Source: Tieghemostelium lacteum
Taxonomy: Eukaryota > Evosea > Eumycetozoa > Dictyosteliales > Raperosteliaceae
Assembly (NCBI GenBank): GCA_001606155.1
Contig: LODT01000018.1
Coordinates: 61,780 to 125,779, forward strand
Direction: 5' to 3'
Length of the DNA: 64,000 nucleotides
A program made the translations under genes and the position numbers. The stretch's first letter is position 1. Each line of letters starts with the position of its first letter. Below, in pieces: positions 33,682-45,735 of this stretch. Under the pieces are notes generated by a model. It made no database searches. It worked only from the letters and a program-made list of their open reading frames with translations, and was not told where the DNA came from.

Positions 33682-34103
33682 TACCTTCACCTTTATTGTC
33701 TCATTTTTTATATAAAATACTATAAAATATCCAAAAAAAATTTGTAGTTAATAAAGTTATTATGTATTTTCAAAATTATAAGTAGTGTTCTCTGAGAATA
33801 AATAAAATAAATTCAATGATTTCTTTAATTTGAAAAGAACGTTGCAATTTGGCATCTTTAGAAAAAAAAAAAAAAAAAATAGGTAATCAAAAAAATTTTC
33901 AGTCGTTGTTAATTATAACCCACACCACAATTATTTCTTTGTTAATAATTTTTTTATTTTTTTTTTTATAATCATTGATATTTATTTATTTAATAAAAAC
34001 ATTTTTTATTTAATTGTACCATACTATATATATATATATATATCATTTTTCGAAATTAACTTTATAATAAAAAGTTTATAAAAACAATCTCAGATCACTC
34101 ACA
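33682..34103. other. Intergenic promoter region, AT-rich
   Basis: Contains a run of about 18 A near 33862, an oligo-T block at 33955, and a (TA)n stretch at 34025-34043 shortly before the SNARE start. No gene seen. Confidence 0.5.
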
Positions 34104-34904
34104 ATGAACTCACTTATTAGAAGAGTAGAAAAAATTCAAAAAGAATGCGTTGATGTTCAAGATAAGAGTAAACAACTACAACAAGATGGTAATAGTGGTA
34201 AATTTACACTATTGAGAAGAAAGATTGGTATTGATATCAAATCAGTAAAAGAATTGATAAAGGAAAGAGATGAATCCGAAGAAGTTATGGCAGGATCAGT
34301 TAGAACAGTAGAGTTATCACATCACATTCGTTCAAAGATTATGGAGGTTAAAACTGATACTGGTAAACTCGAGAGAATGCACCAGAAATCTCAAGATAGA
34401 TACACAAAAAAGAATAAAGAGGATGCTGAGAAGTCAAAGAAATTAGAATTACATAAAGAAGAAGTAGATTTAGCAAAAGCACACATTCAAGAGTTGGAAT
34501 TAAAAAACAAAAAAAGAGGAAGTGATGTCTCTGCTTTTATTCCAATTACTACCAGTAATGCTGGTACCATCCCAGTTCTACCTGATATCGATAGAGATGA
34601 TTTTAGAGAATTACACAAAAATGACCAAATTATTGATGATTATTTGGGTAAGATCTCTGATGGTCTACAAGTTACTGCAAATATTGCAAATGAAATGAAC
34701 AAAACTGCTACTAGACAAGGTATAATGATGGACAATCTAACTACAAAAACTGATAAATTAGAGATCAAATTGGAAAATATGAATGTCAGATTGACTAAAA
34801 TGATTAAAGATATTCGTAAGGCTGATAGATTCTTAATCGATGTAGTTTTAATTTGTGTATTACTTGGTATTGGTGGTTTTATTTATACTTTAGTTAAAAA
34901 ATAA
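34104..34904 (+). CDS. Qc-SNARE, SYP7 (SYP71) type
   Basis: Single exon, 266 residues. N-terminal charged helices (residues 1-140) are followed by a SNARE motif at about 175-235, with EMNKTATRQGIMMDNL holding the zero-layer Gln after Arg, then LENMNVRLTKMI, and a single C-terminal membrane anchor (FLIDVVLICVLLGIGGFIY). The motif and tail follow the SYP7 family of plants and other eukaryotes, Qc-SNAREs on the ER and plasma membrane. A C-terminal tail-anchored protein of endomembrane fusion is expected. Confidence 0.85.
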   Translation: MNSLIRRVEKIQKECVDVQDKSKQLQQDGNSGKFTLLRRKIGIDIKSVKELIKERDESEEVMAGSVRTVELSHHIRSKIMEVKTDTGKLERMHQKSQDRYTKKNKEDAEKSKKLELHKEEVDLAKAHIQELELKNKKRGSDVSAFIPITTSNAGTIPVLPDIDRDDFRELHKNDQIIDDYLGKISDGLQVTANIANEMNKTATRQGIMMDNLTTKTDKLEIKLENMNVRLTKMIKDIRKADRFLIDVVLICVLLGIGGFIYTLVKK

Positions 34905-34909
34905 ATATA

Positions 34910-34911
<2 letters not shown>

Positions 34912-34963
<52 letters not shown>
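34912..34963. repeat. (TTA)n microsatellite
   Basis: About 16 tandem TTA/ATT units directly after the SNARE stop codon, between two convergent genes. Confidence 0.9.
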
Positions 34964-34964
<1 letters not shown>

Positions 34965-35066
34965 TTCATTAATACTAGATATCATATACGCAGTATGGTG
35001 CAGAGTTATAATAAATAAATTAGTTTTATTTTTTTTTTAATAGTTAGTGTGACACTAGTAGATTGT

Positions 35067-35981
35067 TTATCTAGATTTAAGATAAGATCTGAAACCGTTA
35101 GATTGAATTTCTTGTCTTGTTCTCATGGTGTGGAATTCTCTTAATACTCTAAAGAAGAGAGCAGCAGTCAAGAAGAAACCAAAGAACCAAAAGAAGAGGG
35201 AAATACAACACATGGCACCAACAGCATTATGATCATTGTGGAAAAGATTAATTAACCACAAGAGACCATTCATACCAGAATGTTTGAAACCAATAAAGAA
35301 CCAAAGATCCAAGACAACCAATGCACCATAACCCAAAAGGAATGAGTAAAACTTGTTAGAACTGAGAGGTTCTTGTGAACATCTGTATAGACGTCTGGTC
35401 ATAAAGTACAAGAATGGCAAACCAATGAGCATCCAAAAGAGTGACATGAAAAAGTTACCAACCCAACCAATGGTAATGGTACCAATACCTACTGCAAGAT
35501 TCCATATTAAACCAATGGAAAGGAAAATGTAATTGAACAAACCCAGTTTTACATTCTTTCTAAAGGCACGATTTTGAATATCTTCATCAATAGAGAATCT
35601 AATCAATGGATGGGATCTTGGGAAATTTGGTTCTTTAATTTGTCTAGAACGATTGTCCAAGTTAGCACTGCTCTGTGAGAGACTACCAGCTGTCATACCA
35701 GCTGTAGTACCAGCAAGACCAGCAGCAGCAACAGTACCAGTTGAATGTCCTTGGTTAAGATTTAATTGTTGCTGTTGTTGAATGGAGAGATTTTGTTCTC
35801 TATTCTTGAGATCTTGTTCCCAACGTAAGAGACTTTGTTCCTTTTCATAGAGATCTTGTGAGGAACTGTAAGTATCCATGTTTGGTTGATTTGTAGTAGT
35901 TGTAGTTTGTGTTACTGTAGTCTGTTGAGTAACTGGAAACTCTGATGAGACTTGATTTGGAATATTACTATCACCTTCCAT
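35067..35981 (-). CDS. SCAMP, secretory carrier membrane protein
   Basis: Single exon, 304 residues. The N-terminal cytosolic part has a Thr/Gln-rich stretch and a coiled coil (SLLRWEQDLKNREQNL, about 50-70), an Ala/Gly-rich linker, then a basic segment and four membrane helices (about 145-285) separated by short loops, with the acidic-to-basic turn TRRLYRCSQEPLSSNKFYS between helices 2 and 3. Coiled coil plus four-helix core is the SCAMP plan. NPF repeats of animal SCAMP1 are missing. SCAMPs recycle between the Golgi, endosomes and plasma membrane. Confidence 0.85.
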   Translation of the reverse strand: MEGDSNIPNQVSSEFPVTQQTTVTQTTTTTNQPNMDTYSSSQDLYEKEQSLLRWEQDLKNREQNLSIQQQQQLNLNQGHSTGTVAAAGLAGTTAGMTAGSLSQSSANLDNRSRQIKEPNFPRSHPLIRFSIDEDIQNRAFRKNVKLGLFNYIFLSIGLIWNLAVGIGTITIGWVGNFFMSLFWMLIGLPFLYFMTRRLYRCSQEPLSSNKFYSFLLGYGALVVLDLWFFIGFKHSGMNGLLWLINLFHNDHNAVGAMCCISLFFWFFGFFLTAALFFRVLREFHTMRTRQEIQSNGFRSYLKSR

Positions 35982-36881
35982 TTTTTTTATTGTTGTTGTT
36001 GTTGTTGTTTTGATCTTATAATAGGTATAAAACTATTACTTGAATAAATAAATAAATAAATATTGTTTAAATTTAAATTAATGATAATTAATTGTTATCA
36101 TTAACTGTTGTTTAATTTGTTTTTATGTTTTCAATGAATATACTCTTTAATTTATTTTTTTAATCTATTTATATTGTTTTATTATTTGAAATTAATATAC
36201 TATCATTTCTATATTCAGTAAATTACGTAAAATTTCAAATTCTATTAATCATTTTTGGAAATTAAATTATTTTTATTATTTACTAAATTCAAATACCAAA
36301 AATTTTTTATTATTAATAACCCAATTTTAGAAAAAAAAAAAAATTTTAACTAATCGAGTATGATATTAAGTTTTTTTATATTGTTTTTTTTTTTAATTAT
36401 TTGAAATTAAAATAAAAATATTTAGTTATCGAATACCTTAAATATAAGAAAAAATTGTAAATTAAACTCGAGTAATTTCAGTTACAATACAAAAATAGGT
36501 GAAAAATGATCATTTTATAACTTTTAAATTTCTAAGGTGAAAAAATTTCCAAAATAGGATTTTTATAATGCTTTCATGCAAAATTTTTTTGACACAAATC
36601 CCAAATACAATGTTTTTTTAAAATTTTTATTTTCTTTTTTGCAAAATACACAGTCTATCATAACATTACAATCTTTTTTTACATTCTATCTCAACAATTC
36701 TTAATTTTTACTCTCTACATTATTTTATATATTTAAAAATTAAATAGAGAGAAAAAAAGAGAGAAGATTGGGTTGTCAGGGTCAGTCAAATAACAACATT
36801 ATTATTTTGAATATAAATTCAAAACAAATTTGTTGTTAATTGCCTAAGCAACTAAATAATTTAACCAATATTTCTTTTCCA
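35982..36881. other. Long divergent intergenic region, extremely AT-rich
   Basis: 900 bp between the SCAMP and F-box genes. It holds many A/T homopolymers (for example at 36330 and 36384) and (AATA)n near 36045. No ORF, RNA gene or recognised element. Being divergent, it contains both promoters. Confidence 0.5.
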
Positions 36882-39225
36882 ATGAATATGCAAAATAGTA
36901 GTAGTGATACACCAATTATTGAAAAAGAAATGATATTACTGTACAATAATAATGATTCTGACATTAAAGATAAAGAGGTAGAGGAGATATTTACTTTTAA
37001 ACATAGAAATGGTGGGAGTAGTAGTAGAAAAAACTATCAACAACATAACTACTATCCTTATGGTAGTAATACTAAAAAACAATCTTTACATAATGGAAAA
37101 GATAGTAATAGTAACCATACTCATAAGAAATCAAACAGTGTCAGTAGTAATAATAATAGTAATAATTACGATAACCATCAACAAGATAAACAAAATCAAC
37201 AAGATCAACCTAGAAGAAATCAAATAGTGTCAGTAACACTATTGATAGATAAACAATTAAATCTCATAGATTTACCCTATGATATACTATTATATATTTT
37301 TAAATTTTTAGATTCACTATCATTAGTTAGAGTCAGTCAAATATCAAATTTCTTTCAGTCTATTGCTAGCAACCATGATCTTTGGAAAGATCTTTTTTAC
37401 GATAAATGGGGACCTATGTTTCCATTGGTACCAGTTTGCACTCTAAAGTGCTGTCATTATTATTTTTCATCACCTTATCAGAATCTAGAGGCAATTAATC
37501 AATTGTTTAGTAACCAATTCTACAAGAGTCTGAATATACCCAGGGAGATGTTACTCAACCATTTAGAGAGTTATTCATTTAAACAAATGTTTAAATTTCG
37601 TAGTCAACTATTTGACCATTATCATCCATTACTATTAAATGGATTACAGTTATTAAAGGATACAGCATCTCGTAATCCTAGTGCTTGGACAAAGATTGAT
37701 GATCCCATACTACAGACAAATATAAACAAGGTAACAAAATCTCAAATTGATAAAACTATAATCAATGACCAAGAAGTTTTACAATTTCGTAAAACACCAC
37801 CAACATCATTAGCAACTCATACCACCCATAATAATAATAATATTATTAATAATAATATACCAGTAATTGAAAAAACATTACCAAAGATTCATAGTATACG
37901 TGTGTGTAAAGTTATTCCAACACGTATTCTAAAAGAATTGCTCACATTAATTACTGATTATGAAAAAATACCATTATGGGATGTAACTATTAGGCATTGT
38001 ACTGGTATGATTATAAAGGCCCCAAATAATAATAATGCAACTAGTAATAGATCACGCCAGTATTCACTTGTAGATCAACTTGGACAACAAATACCAAATG
38101 AGCCAATAATCAACCATGGTGAACCAGCAATATCACATCATTTACAACATGAAGATGCTTTCTCAACATCTCTACCAATTCACATGGACAAGGACAGTTG
38201 TAAAAAAGTAGATTTACTGCATAAACAGATTATTGGTAATCTTTACATGTCCTATGTTCGTATGATATTCACTCAGTCAAAATATAATGAAAAATTTGTT
38301 GATGTCACTATAAATAACTTTAAAAATATTGAAGATGCCAATAATATACTAAATGCTAAATATCCACTGTCATTACTATCTAATACTACAAAGGGAAATA
38401 TTGATATATTAAATTTTAATAGTAAAGCTGGTGGTAGTGATTACTCTTCTAATCTAATGAATATATCCCCCTCAAATAATAATAATAATAATAATAGCAC
38501 TACCTCCTCTAATAACATTAGTATAGAACCTGATGTTTGCCTATATCAATGCAACAAATCAAACATGTACAATAGTATAAAACATGGATTTATGGAAATT
38601 AAAAGAAAACGTGGTGATGATGACGAATATCATACCACTTCACCTCCAAATGGCCAAAATTACAATCAACACAATCCCAATTATAGCTTTAATAACTATA
38701 ATAATAATAACAACAACAACAGCAACAACAACAATAGCCAACAATTAAATCAAAATCACAGAAACCTATCACAAGATAAACTATTTACACAACCAACACA
38801 AACATTATTAACAAACAAACCAACAGAAGAATATACACTTAAAAAACCAATCTATGTAGTACAACACGCAATTCCTTTTAGTATTGGAGGTAATAAATCT
38901 GAAGAAAGTATGTATTTAAATAGATATATAAATTGCAAATTATTTTACTAACATGTCATTTACCTCCTTAGATCCAAATAACTTTATTTTAGAGTGTTTT
39001 GGTAGTGGTTTTATATTTGAACCTTTAAATGATTCTGGTAAAGAAACCAAATTAACTTATATTTTACAATTGGGTAAACAAGATTGGATGCATGACATTT
39101 ATGAACTAGTTGATGAGATGGCAATATCAAGAAATACATCAATTAATTCTTTGATTTCTCATGCTTATCAAATTAATAAAAAAAAATCAATCCAATATGA
39201 TTTAAATTTACTAATTATCTATTAA
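36882..39225 (+). CDS. F-box protein with C-terminal START-like domain, 2 exons
   Basis: The first in-frame ATG is 36882; exon 1 36882-38907, intron GTATGT...CCTTAG, exon 2 38972-39225, total 759 residues. An Asn/His/Gln-rich leader is followed by an F-box at about 120-170 (LIDLPYDILLYIFKFLDSLS). Residues about 340-400 (PTRILKELLTLITDYEKIP then LWDVTI) and the C-terminus (GSGFIFEPLNDSG and TYILQLGKQDWM) resemble the two ends of a START lipid-binding domain, split by long Asn-rich inserts. F-box proteins recruit substrates to SCF ubiquitin ligases; coupling to a START-like module suggests a lipid-linked input, as inference. Exon 2 restores the last START-like helix. Confidence 0.65.
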
Positions 39226-39358
39226 ATATAATTAAGTCATTTGATGATATTTTATAATAATAATACTATGTTATATAAATATATATTTTTATTATTTGAT
39301 CGTATTTAGAATAAAAAAAAAAAACTTGTTGTATTGACCAATGTAGTTTTTAAATGAA

Positions 39359-41118
39359 TTAATTATCAGTATCACTTGGATACCAATCGTAACCACGTTC
39401 ATAATCTTCAGAGAACAAAGTAGTATAGACAGAGGCAACATCAGAGTTTACCATTTTAATAGTGAAATCTCTGTTTACTCTTCTCCATTTTTCAGGGTTT
39501 TCTTTGTATGGAGTAAAAGTAGAGGAACCATCTGGGAAATCAGTAGGACCCCAATTACCAGTGGAAACATAGACAGTATCATCATCAAGAATCCAAATCT
39601 TTTGATGAGAATAAACATAGGCACTAGATGATTTATCAGTCTTTCTGATGGTAGCACCATTTTCATAGAGATTCTTATAACATTTCTCAGCCAGATAGAA
39701 ATCAGATTTATCATATATTTTGTTACTGACCAAGATTTCAAGTGAACCAGTGTAGTTACCAACGATATCACACCATACATCACCAGTAATTTGATAGAGA
39801 TACAATTTCATTGAAGATGATTTTTCAATGTCAGCATAAATTTGTTCATATGAGAAATCTGGTGATGTCAATGCAGTAACGGTCATATCTTCATTGGTGG
39901 TTGTAACTTTAGTTACATAGCTTCCTGGATAGGAGGTGGCTGATGGGATGGAAACTGTCAACAAAGAGGTATCTTTGATAATTTCTAAATCTTCAGATGA
40001 GTAGTTTTCATCAGTAATTGGCCATTCAATGGATTGATCCCAATCATATTGGAAAACACCATAGTAGAAATCTGTCATGGTTTGTGATCCTGCAATTAAA
40101 ACACTATTCATCATAATATTGTGTTAGTTGTTAGTCTTGTTTGTATTTAAAATAATATTAAAAATGATCAAAGTGTGTAGTGGTGGTGGTGGTGGTGGTG
40201 TTGTACATACCCAGCTTCTCTATTATTCATAAAAGATGTTTGTGAATAGTTAATTGATGATACTGAGGCAGTTGAGTTATCAATCATCATATATTTTGAG
40301 TGTAAGAATGTTACAGTGGTAAAGTATCTAACTTCAGCACCTGCAAGTGAAAGGAATGAAATTGGATCAATATAGCCATAGCTAAAGGTTTCATTGCTAG
40401 TGTAACCATTGTTTGATAGAATTCTAACTTTGACACCTCTGTGAACAGCATTTAATAATGCTTGGAAGATTGGGAATGTCTCTTCATTTCTTTGTTTATC
40501 ACATGTGCATCCAAATTCTTTATCTTTTGATGAGTCATCATAATCCTCACTGTCATGATCGTATGGATATTCACCTTTGGTGGTACATCCAATCCATGAT
40601 TCAAATCCTGGTGTTCCAATATCAATTGATACTTTAGCATTCTATAGATATTATAATTATAATCATGATTAATTTATAAAGATATTTAAAAAAAAAAAAG
40701 AAAAGATGGTAGAAAGTTATTATTAATATCATATAATATTCTAGAATTACTTCTAAATTTGTAAATTTAAGTTTCAAAAAAATAAAAAACATACTTCAAT
40801 AGCTTCAGTTTCAACTTGAATACTATTATCTGGACTGAAATATGAGGTAATTGATACTGTTTCTTCTACTGTTGTTGGTTTAAAGGATGCATAATATGTT
40901 ATATCTTGCTATATTAGGTTTAAAATAAAAAAATTGTGTTGGTCATTTGTTTTTGTTTGTTATTAATCAATCCTCTTCAATATAATTATATTAAAAAGGA
41001 TGTTGTGCTCGTGGATGGATCTTACATAATCACCTGGAGCATCTTCTGGATAGTAAGCTGAAACAAAAGCTGCAATAGTGACAAATGCAAAAAGTAATGT
41101 GAGGAATTTATTCATCAT
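39359..41118 (-). CDS. Secreted phospholipase D family protein (PLD3/4 type), 4 exons
   Basis: Exons (minus) 41026-41118, 40795-40908, 40211-40641 and 39359-40103 join exactly to 460 residues. Residues 1-21 are a signal peptide. Two HKD motifs are seen: HSKYMMID in the third exon and HQKIWILDD in the fourth, each H-x-K-x4-D and each followed by a short Ser/Gly-Asn turn (SSIN; STGNW). Cysteines in the GCTTKGE/CTCD region suggest disulphides. This is the plan of secreted or lysosomal PLD3/PLD4-like proteins, which in animals act as acid exonucleases on nucleic acids; lipid hydrolysis is possible too. The fourth exon begins at the GAATAG acceptor (40103), not at the later ATG. Confidence 0.9.
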
Positions 41119-41504
41119 TGCTTGTGCTAGTAATGAATGAAAAAATTTAAAAAAGAAATAAAAACGAAAAAAAGATAAAAAGTAAAGTAAAAAAGTCTTT
41201 GGAAAGTTTGCAATAAATTTGATTTTAAGATGATGAAAAATTTTATTTTTTTGACAAGATATTTTGTTTTTTTTAAGATATTATTTGTGCATGTTTGTAA
41301 ATAAAATTTAAAACACCTGGGGATATGGTATCAAAATAAAATTTAATAGGAAAGAGAAATTTCTTATGAACATCAATCTGATTTAATTATATATAACACG
41401 ATTTTCACACCAAACACCACAAACACCAATTTTATTTTTTTTTTTTTTTATGATATTTTCTTCGGTAAAATTCAAAGTGATAACCGATATGTACATTTGG
41501 TTCA
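41119..41504. promoter_or_regulatory. Divergent intergenic region
   Basis: 386 bp between the PLD and AAA ATPase genes. T-run at 41430-41450 close to the ATPase start, A-rich block at 41150-41185 near the PLD start. No specific element identified. Confidence 0.4.
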
Positions 41505-42137
41505 ATGGTGGAAACTATTTTATTTCCACTAGATTCCACATTGGTTAATGATAATGAAAGATATTTCAATGTTAACTCATATCTTTCAGTTGAGTTGATG
41601 GAAACTCTAAAATTAAAATATGGTGATTGGGTTTTTGTTGAGTATATAAATAATGATATTCATGACCAACTTGGAAATTCAATAATTAAATGTTGTTTTC
41701 TTACAAAGATTTCAACTAATCAACACCAAAAACAGAGTACCTATATACAATCAATACCTAGAATGATGCTATTTCATAATGAGCAATTCGATGAAACTTT
41801 TCAATCAAGCGTTTTCAATTTAATGGATAAATACATGTTAAAAACTATTGATAGTATTGTACAACCAATACCGATTAGAATACATAAAATTGAACAATCT
41901 ATTGTACAGACAACAATTAATCAATTACATTTATTAATAATTGATAACAATCAAATAACAAATCAACATTTACAACAATCATTTACAATACAACAATTAA
42001 AAGAGATATTAATACATAAATTATTAGTAACTGGCCTAATTTTATCAATTGATAATAGATTTAAATTAAAAATTCAGCATATTAATAATATTAATAGTTC
42101 TGGTTTAGTTTCCTCTTCAACTAGAATTAAAATTTTA

Positions 42138-42168
<31 letters not shown>

Positions 42169-42992
42169 TTAGTAGCAGTAGTAATAATAATGATAGATTA
42201 ATTAGACAGAATAAATTAAAAGATAAACTTTTGGAAACTTTCAAAAGAAACAAAGATATAAGTAACAGTTCAATTGGTGGTTTAGATGTAGCAATACAAA
42301 TACTAGAGGAAATGTTAATATACCCAATAATATTCCCAGAATTTTTTGAGAGGTTATCCATTGATACTCCAAAAGGTATTCTTTTAAAAGGTCCACCTGG
42401 TACAGGTAAAACACATCTAGTAAGATCTATATGTAATCATTATGATTTAAAAATGTTCTCAATCACAGTGACTGAGACACAAGGTCAGTATCTAGGTGAA
42501 ACTGAATCAAAAATCAAAGAGATATTTGAGAATGCCTCCAATTATTCTCTAGAGAATCATAGATGTCCAGTTATTGTTTTTATTGATGAATTGGATACAT
42601 TAGCTCCTGCAAGATCAAATGGTTCTGCTAGTAACACTAGTCAACAACAATCAAGAGTAGTTGGTCAATTATTGGTATTATTGGATGGTATTCAATCTAG
42701 AGGTAATATTATTGTTATTGCAGCTACAAATAGACCAAATGAAATTGACCCAGCTCTAAGAAGACCTGGTAGATTGGATAAAGAAATTGAAATACCTACA
42801 CCAAGCCAACAACAAAGATTAGATATTCTAAATATTTATTCAAAGTCATTACCTTTGCATTCTGATAAAAGAGATTTTATTTTAAAAACAATTTCTGAAG
42901 AAACTGTTGGTTATGTAGGTGCAAATATACAATCACTTTGTAGAGATGCTGCATTTAGAGCTTTTTCAAAAAATGTTATATCATCAAACAAC

Positions 42993-43045
<53 letters not shown>

Positions 43046-43892
43046 AGTTAATATAACATTGGAGGATTTCAGAGAATCAATGAAAATAAATCCACCAACA
43101 CTATTAAAAAGTTCAGAAAGTAGTACTACAAAATCAGATGGTAGTAATTCTACAATTTCATGGAATGATATTGGTGGATTAGATAAAATTAAACAACAAT
43201 TGATACAAGCTATTGAATGGCCAAAACTATATAAAGAATCATTTCAAAGATTTAAAATATCACCACCTAAAGGTATATTATTATATGGTCCACCTGGTTG
43301 CTCAAAAACAACAATTGTTAGAGCTATTGCCAATCTATCTTCACTTTCATTTCATTCAATGAGTGGTGCTTCCATTTTCTCACCATATCTAGGTGAAGCT
43401 GAACAAGCCATTAGAGATCTATTTAAAAAGGCAAGACAAACTACACCCTCCATCTTATTTTTTGATGAAATTGATGCAATTGTAGCAAAGAGATCTCTTT
43501 CTGAACAAAACTCTGGAGAAAGCTCATCAAGAGTTTTATCAACATTTCTTAATGAAATGGATGGTGTTGAACAATTAAATAATGTTATCGTAATTGGTGC
43601 AACTAATAGATTGGATATGATTGATCAAGCCTTACTTAGACCTGGTAGATTTGATCTTATACTAGAAATTCCAATACCTGATCAAGATACCAGATTAAAA
43701 ATATTAAATGTAAAAACTAAAAATATTCCAATGTCAACTAATGTTGACCTCTACATTATCTCTACTTTAACTAGTGGTTTCTCTGGTGCCGATATTGAAA
43801 ACTTATGTAGAGAAGCTTCTATTATGGCATTACGCAGAGATTTACATAATGGATTAGTAGAACAAAATGACTTTATTTGTCAACTAAAGTAA
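41505..43892 (+). CDS. Type II AAA ATPase, AFG2/SPATA5 family
   Basis: Single exon, 795 residues. N-terminal substrate domain (1-245) with a poly-Asn insert, then two AAA modules. D1: Walker A GPPGTGKT near 297, Walker B VIVFIDELD, and R-fingers in RRPGRLDKEI. D2: Walker A GPPGCSKT near 595, Walker B ILFFDEID, second region of homology ending RPGRFD. The Cys-Ser in the D2 P-loop is a hallmark of the AFG2/Drg1/SPATA5 group, which strips maturation factors from cytoplasmic pre-60S particles (with Rlp24 in yeast). A pure AAT tract (42990-43045) codes poly-Asn between the modules. SPATA5 and SPATA5L1 cannot be separated with certainty. Confidence 0.88.
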
Positions 43893-43910
43893 TATTTATT
43901 TTTATAATAA

Positions 43911-43915
43911 TAATC

Positions 43916-43958
<43 letters not shown>

Positions 43959-43975
43959 TAATAATAATGATAATG
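43911..43975. repeat. (AAT)n microsatellite between convergent genes
   Basis: About 18 imperfect AAT units lie in the spacer between the AAA ATPase and ADHFE1-like stop codons. Confidence 0.85.
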
Positions 43976-44033
43976 AAATAAATGGAGCTAACAATACAAT
44001 AGAATACAATTAGATCAAATGAATAATTTTCTA

Positions 44034-45683
44034 TTAGAATATTGTCATTGAATTTTCAAACAATTCATAAAAATCATCCTTATCAACAGGTCTTGGTGAG
44101 AGTTTGGTTACTCTATGTTGAGGAAGTGTACCTAAAACTAATTTTTCAATATCACTTCTATCATAACCTACACCACTGAGACCATTTGGAATATTTAGTT
44201 GAGAAATGAATTTTCTAATTTGGTTAGACAGTATATCACCAGCTTGATCTTCAGATACTTGTGAGATATCAGCACCTAATATTTCAGCGGCCATTAAATG
44301 TCTCTTTGGATTTGCAGGTGCTGTAAATTTGAATACTGCTGGTGCACTTAATACTACACTCATTCCATGTGGAATGATTGGATGGTCGGTAAGATATCCA
44401 TCTGGTTTAAAGTTCTTTACATTACCAGAGATGGCATAAGACATTCCATGACAAAGATGTACACCAGCACTAAGTCCCATACCTGCATAGGTTGCTGCCA
44501 GTAATAGTTGGGATCTTGCATATTCATTAGTTGGGTCTTTAACTACTAATGGCAGATTTCTATAAATCATCTCAAGTGATTTAAGTGCCCATACATCACT
44601 AATTGGATTTGATCCTTGATAACTAGGTCTCTGTAGAGGATCAAGTGGTTTTGGTGATCTCTTATTAAATGGTAGAGCTGTAAATGACTCTAAACTATGA
44701 CAAAATTGATCGAGACCTGAACTTACAAATACATTAGTGGGACATGATCTGGTATTATCTGGATCAACCAATCCCAATATTGGTTTTAAACGACGATGTG
44801 CAATACCAGTTTTGAAATTTTGACTTGTAAGGTCAAATACAGCAACACCAGTTACTTCAGAACCAGTACCAGATGTAGTTGGTATAGCAATTAGTGGTTT
44901 TACTGGACCTGGTACTGGCATACCTTTTCCAATAGGTGCATTTACATAGTCAAGGAAATCATTTGGAGGGTAGGTACTATAGAGATTTGCAGCTTTGGCA
45001 GTATCCATTACTGAACCACCACCAATAGCAACAATACCTTCAAATGGACCTTGTTCCAACATGAATTTGGTTGCATCTTTAAAACTAATATCAGTTGGTT
45101 CAATTGCTACTCTATCATAGAGTTTAAAATGGATTTGGTTCTTTTTCAAAACCTCACACACTTTCCAAACTGGTGAATCTTTAATTGAAACTAAATTTTG
45201 ATCTGTAAATATTGCAACATTTTTTATAGATAATTGACGTAGATCATCTGCAACCTCTAATGTAACACCTTTTCCAAATCTTATATTACTACCAATCATT
45301 TCAAATGCATAATCACTATCAATATATTTTGATGAATTTTCTGACATTCTCAATTTACTTGTATTCTTAAAATAATCTAAATCACTATCATATTTCATTG
45401 TACTACTATAGAATCTATCATTATTATTATTATTATTGCTTATTATTGTTTTTTCATTATTTTTTTTACCACAATCATTTAGTGTTTGAAATGATCTTTT
45501 ATTCTTTTTTATCAACACCAAAGCTTCATCTTTTTTTAAAAAATTTACAATTGAATTATCACCAGCAACCACTGAATGACATGGACAATTGGGTCCATGA
45601 ACATGTAATTTCTGGAAAATATTTTTAATCTTTTGAAATTGAAGTTGTTTTATTGAATCTTTTATGATAATTGTGGTGGTCAT
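44034..45683 (-). CDS. ADHFE1-type hydroxyacid-oxoacid transhydrogenase
   Basis: Single exon, 549 residues. Basic N-terminal 30 residues fit a mitochondrial targeting peptide, followed by HVHGPNCPCHS, typical of this subfamily, and a variable insert with poly-Asn. The iron-dependent alcohol dehydrogenase fold contains the nucleotide loop AIGGGSVMDTAKA, AIPTTSGTGSEVTGVAVF, the metal-binding GLDQFCHSLESFTA and, further on, HLCHGMSYAISGN and HPIIPHGMSV. ADHFE1 oxidises 4-hydroxybutyrate to succinate semialdehyde while reducing 2-oxoglutarate to D-2-hydroxyglutarate in mitochondria. The expected metal ligands (Asp and His residues in these motifs) are present. Confidence 0.93.
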   Translation of the reverse strand: MTTTIIIKDSIKQLQFQKIKNIFQKLHVHGPNCPCHSVVAGDNSIVNFLKKDEALVLIKKNKRSFQTLNDCGKKNNEKTIISNNNNNNDRFYSSTMKYDSDLDYFKNTSKLRMSENSSKYIDSDYAFEMIGSNIRFGKGVTLEVADDLRQLSIKNVAIFTDQNLVSIKDSPVWKVCEVLKKNQIHFKLYDRVAIEPTDISFKDATKFMLEQGPFEGIVAIGGGSVMDTAKAANLYSTYPPNDFLDYVNAPIGKGMPVPGPVKPLIAIPTTSGTGSEVTGVAVFDLTSQNFKTGIAHRRLKPILGLVDPDNTRSCPTNVFVSSGLDQFCHSLESFTALPFNKRSPKPLDPLQRPSYQGSNPISDVWALKSLEMIYRNLPLVVKDPTNEYARSQLLLAATYAGMGLSAGVHLCHGMSYAISGNVKNFKPDGYLTDHPIIPHGMSVVLSAPAVFKFTAPANPKRHLMAAEILGADISQVSEDQAGDILSNQIRKFISQLNIPNGLSGVGYDRSDIEKLVLGTLPQHRVTKLSPRPVDKDDFYELFENSMTIF

Positions 45684-45735
45684 TATGATGAAGTTTTATA
45701 AAAAAAAAAAAATTTTTTTAATTTAATCTTAACAA

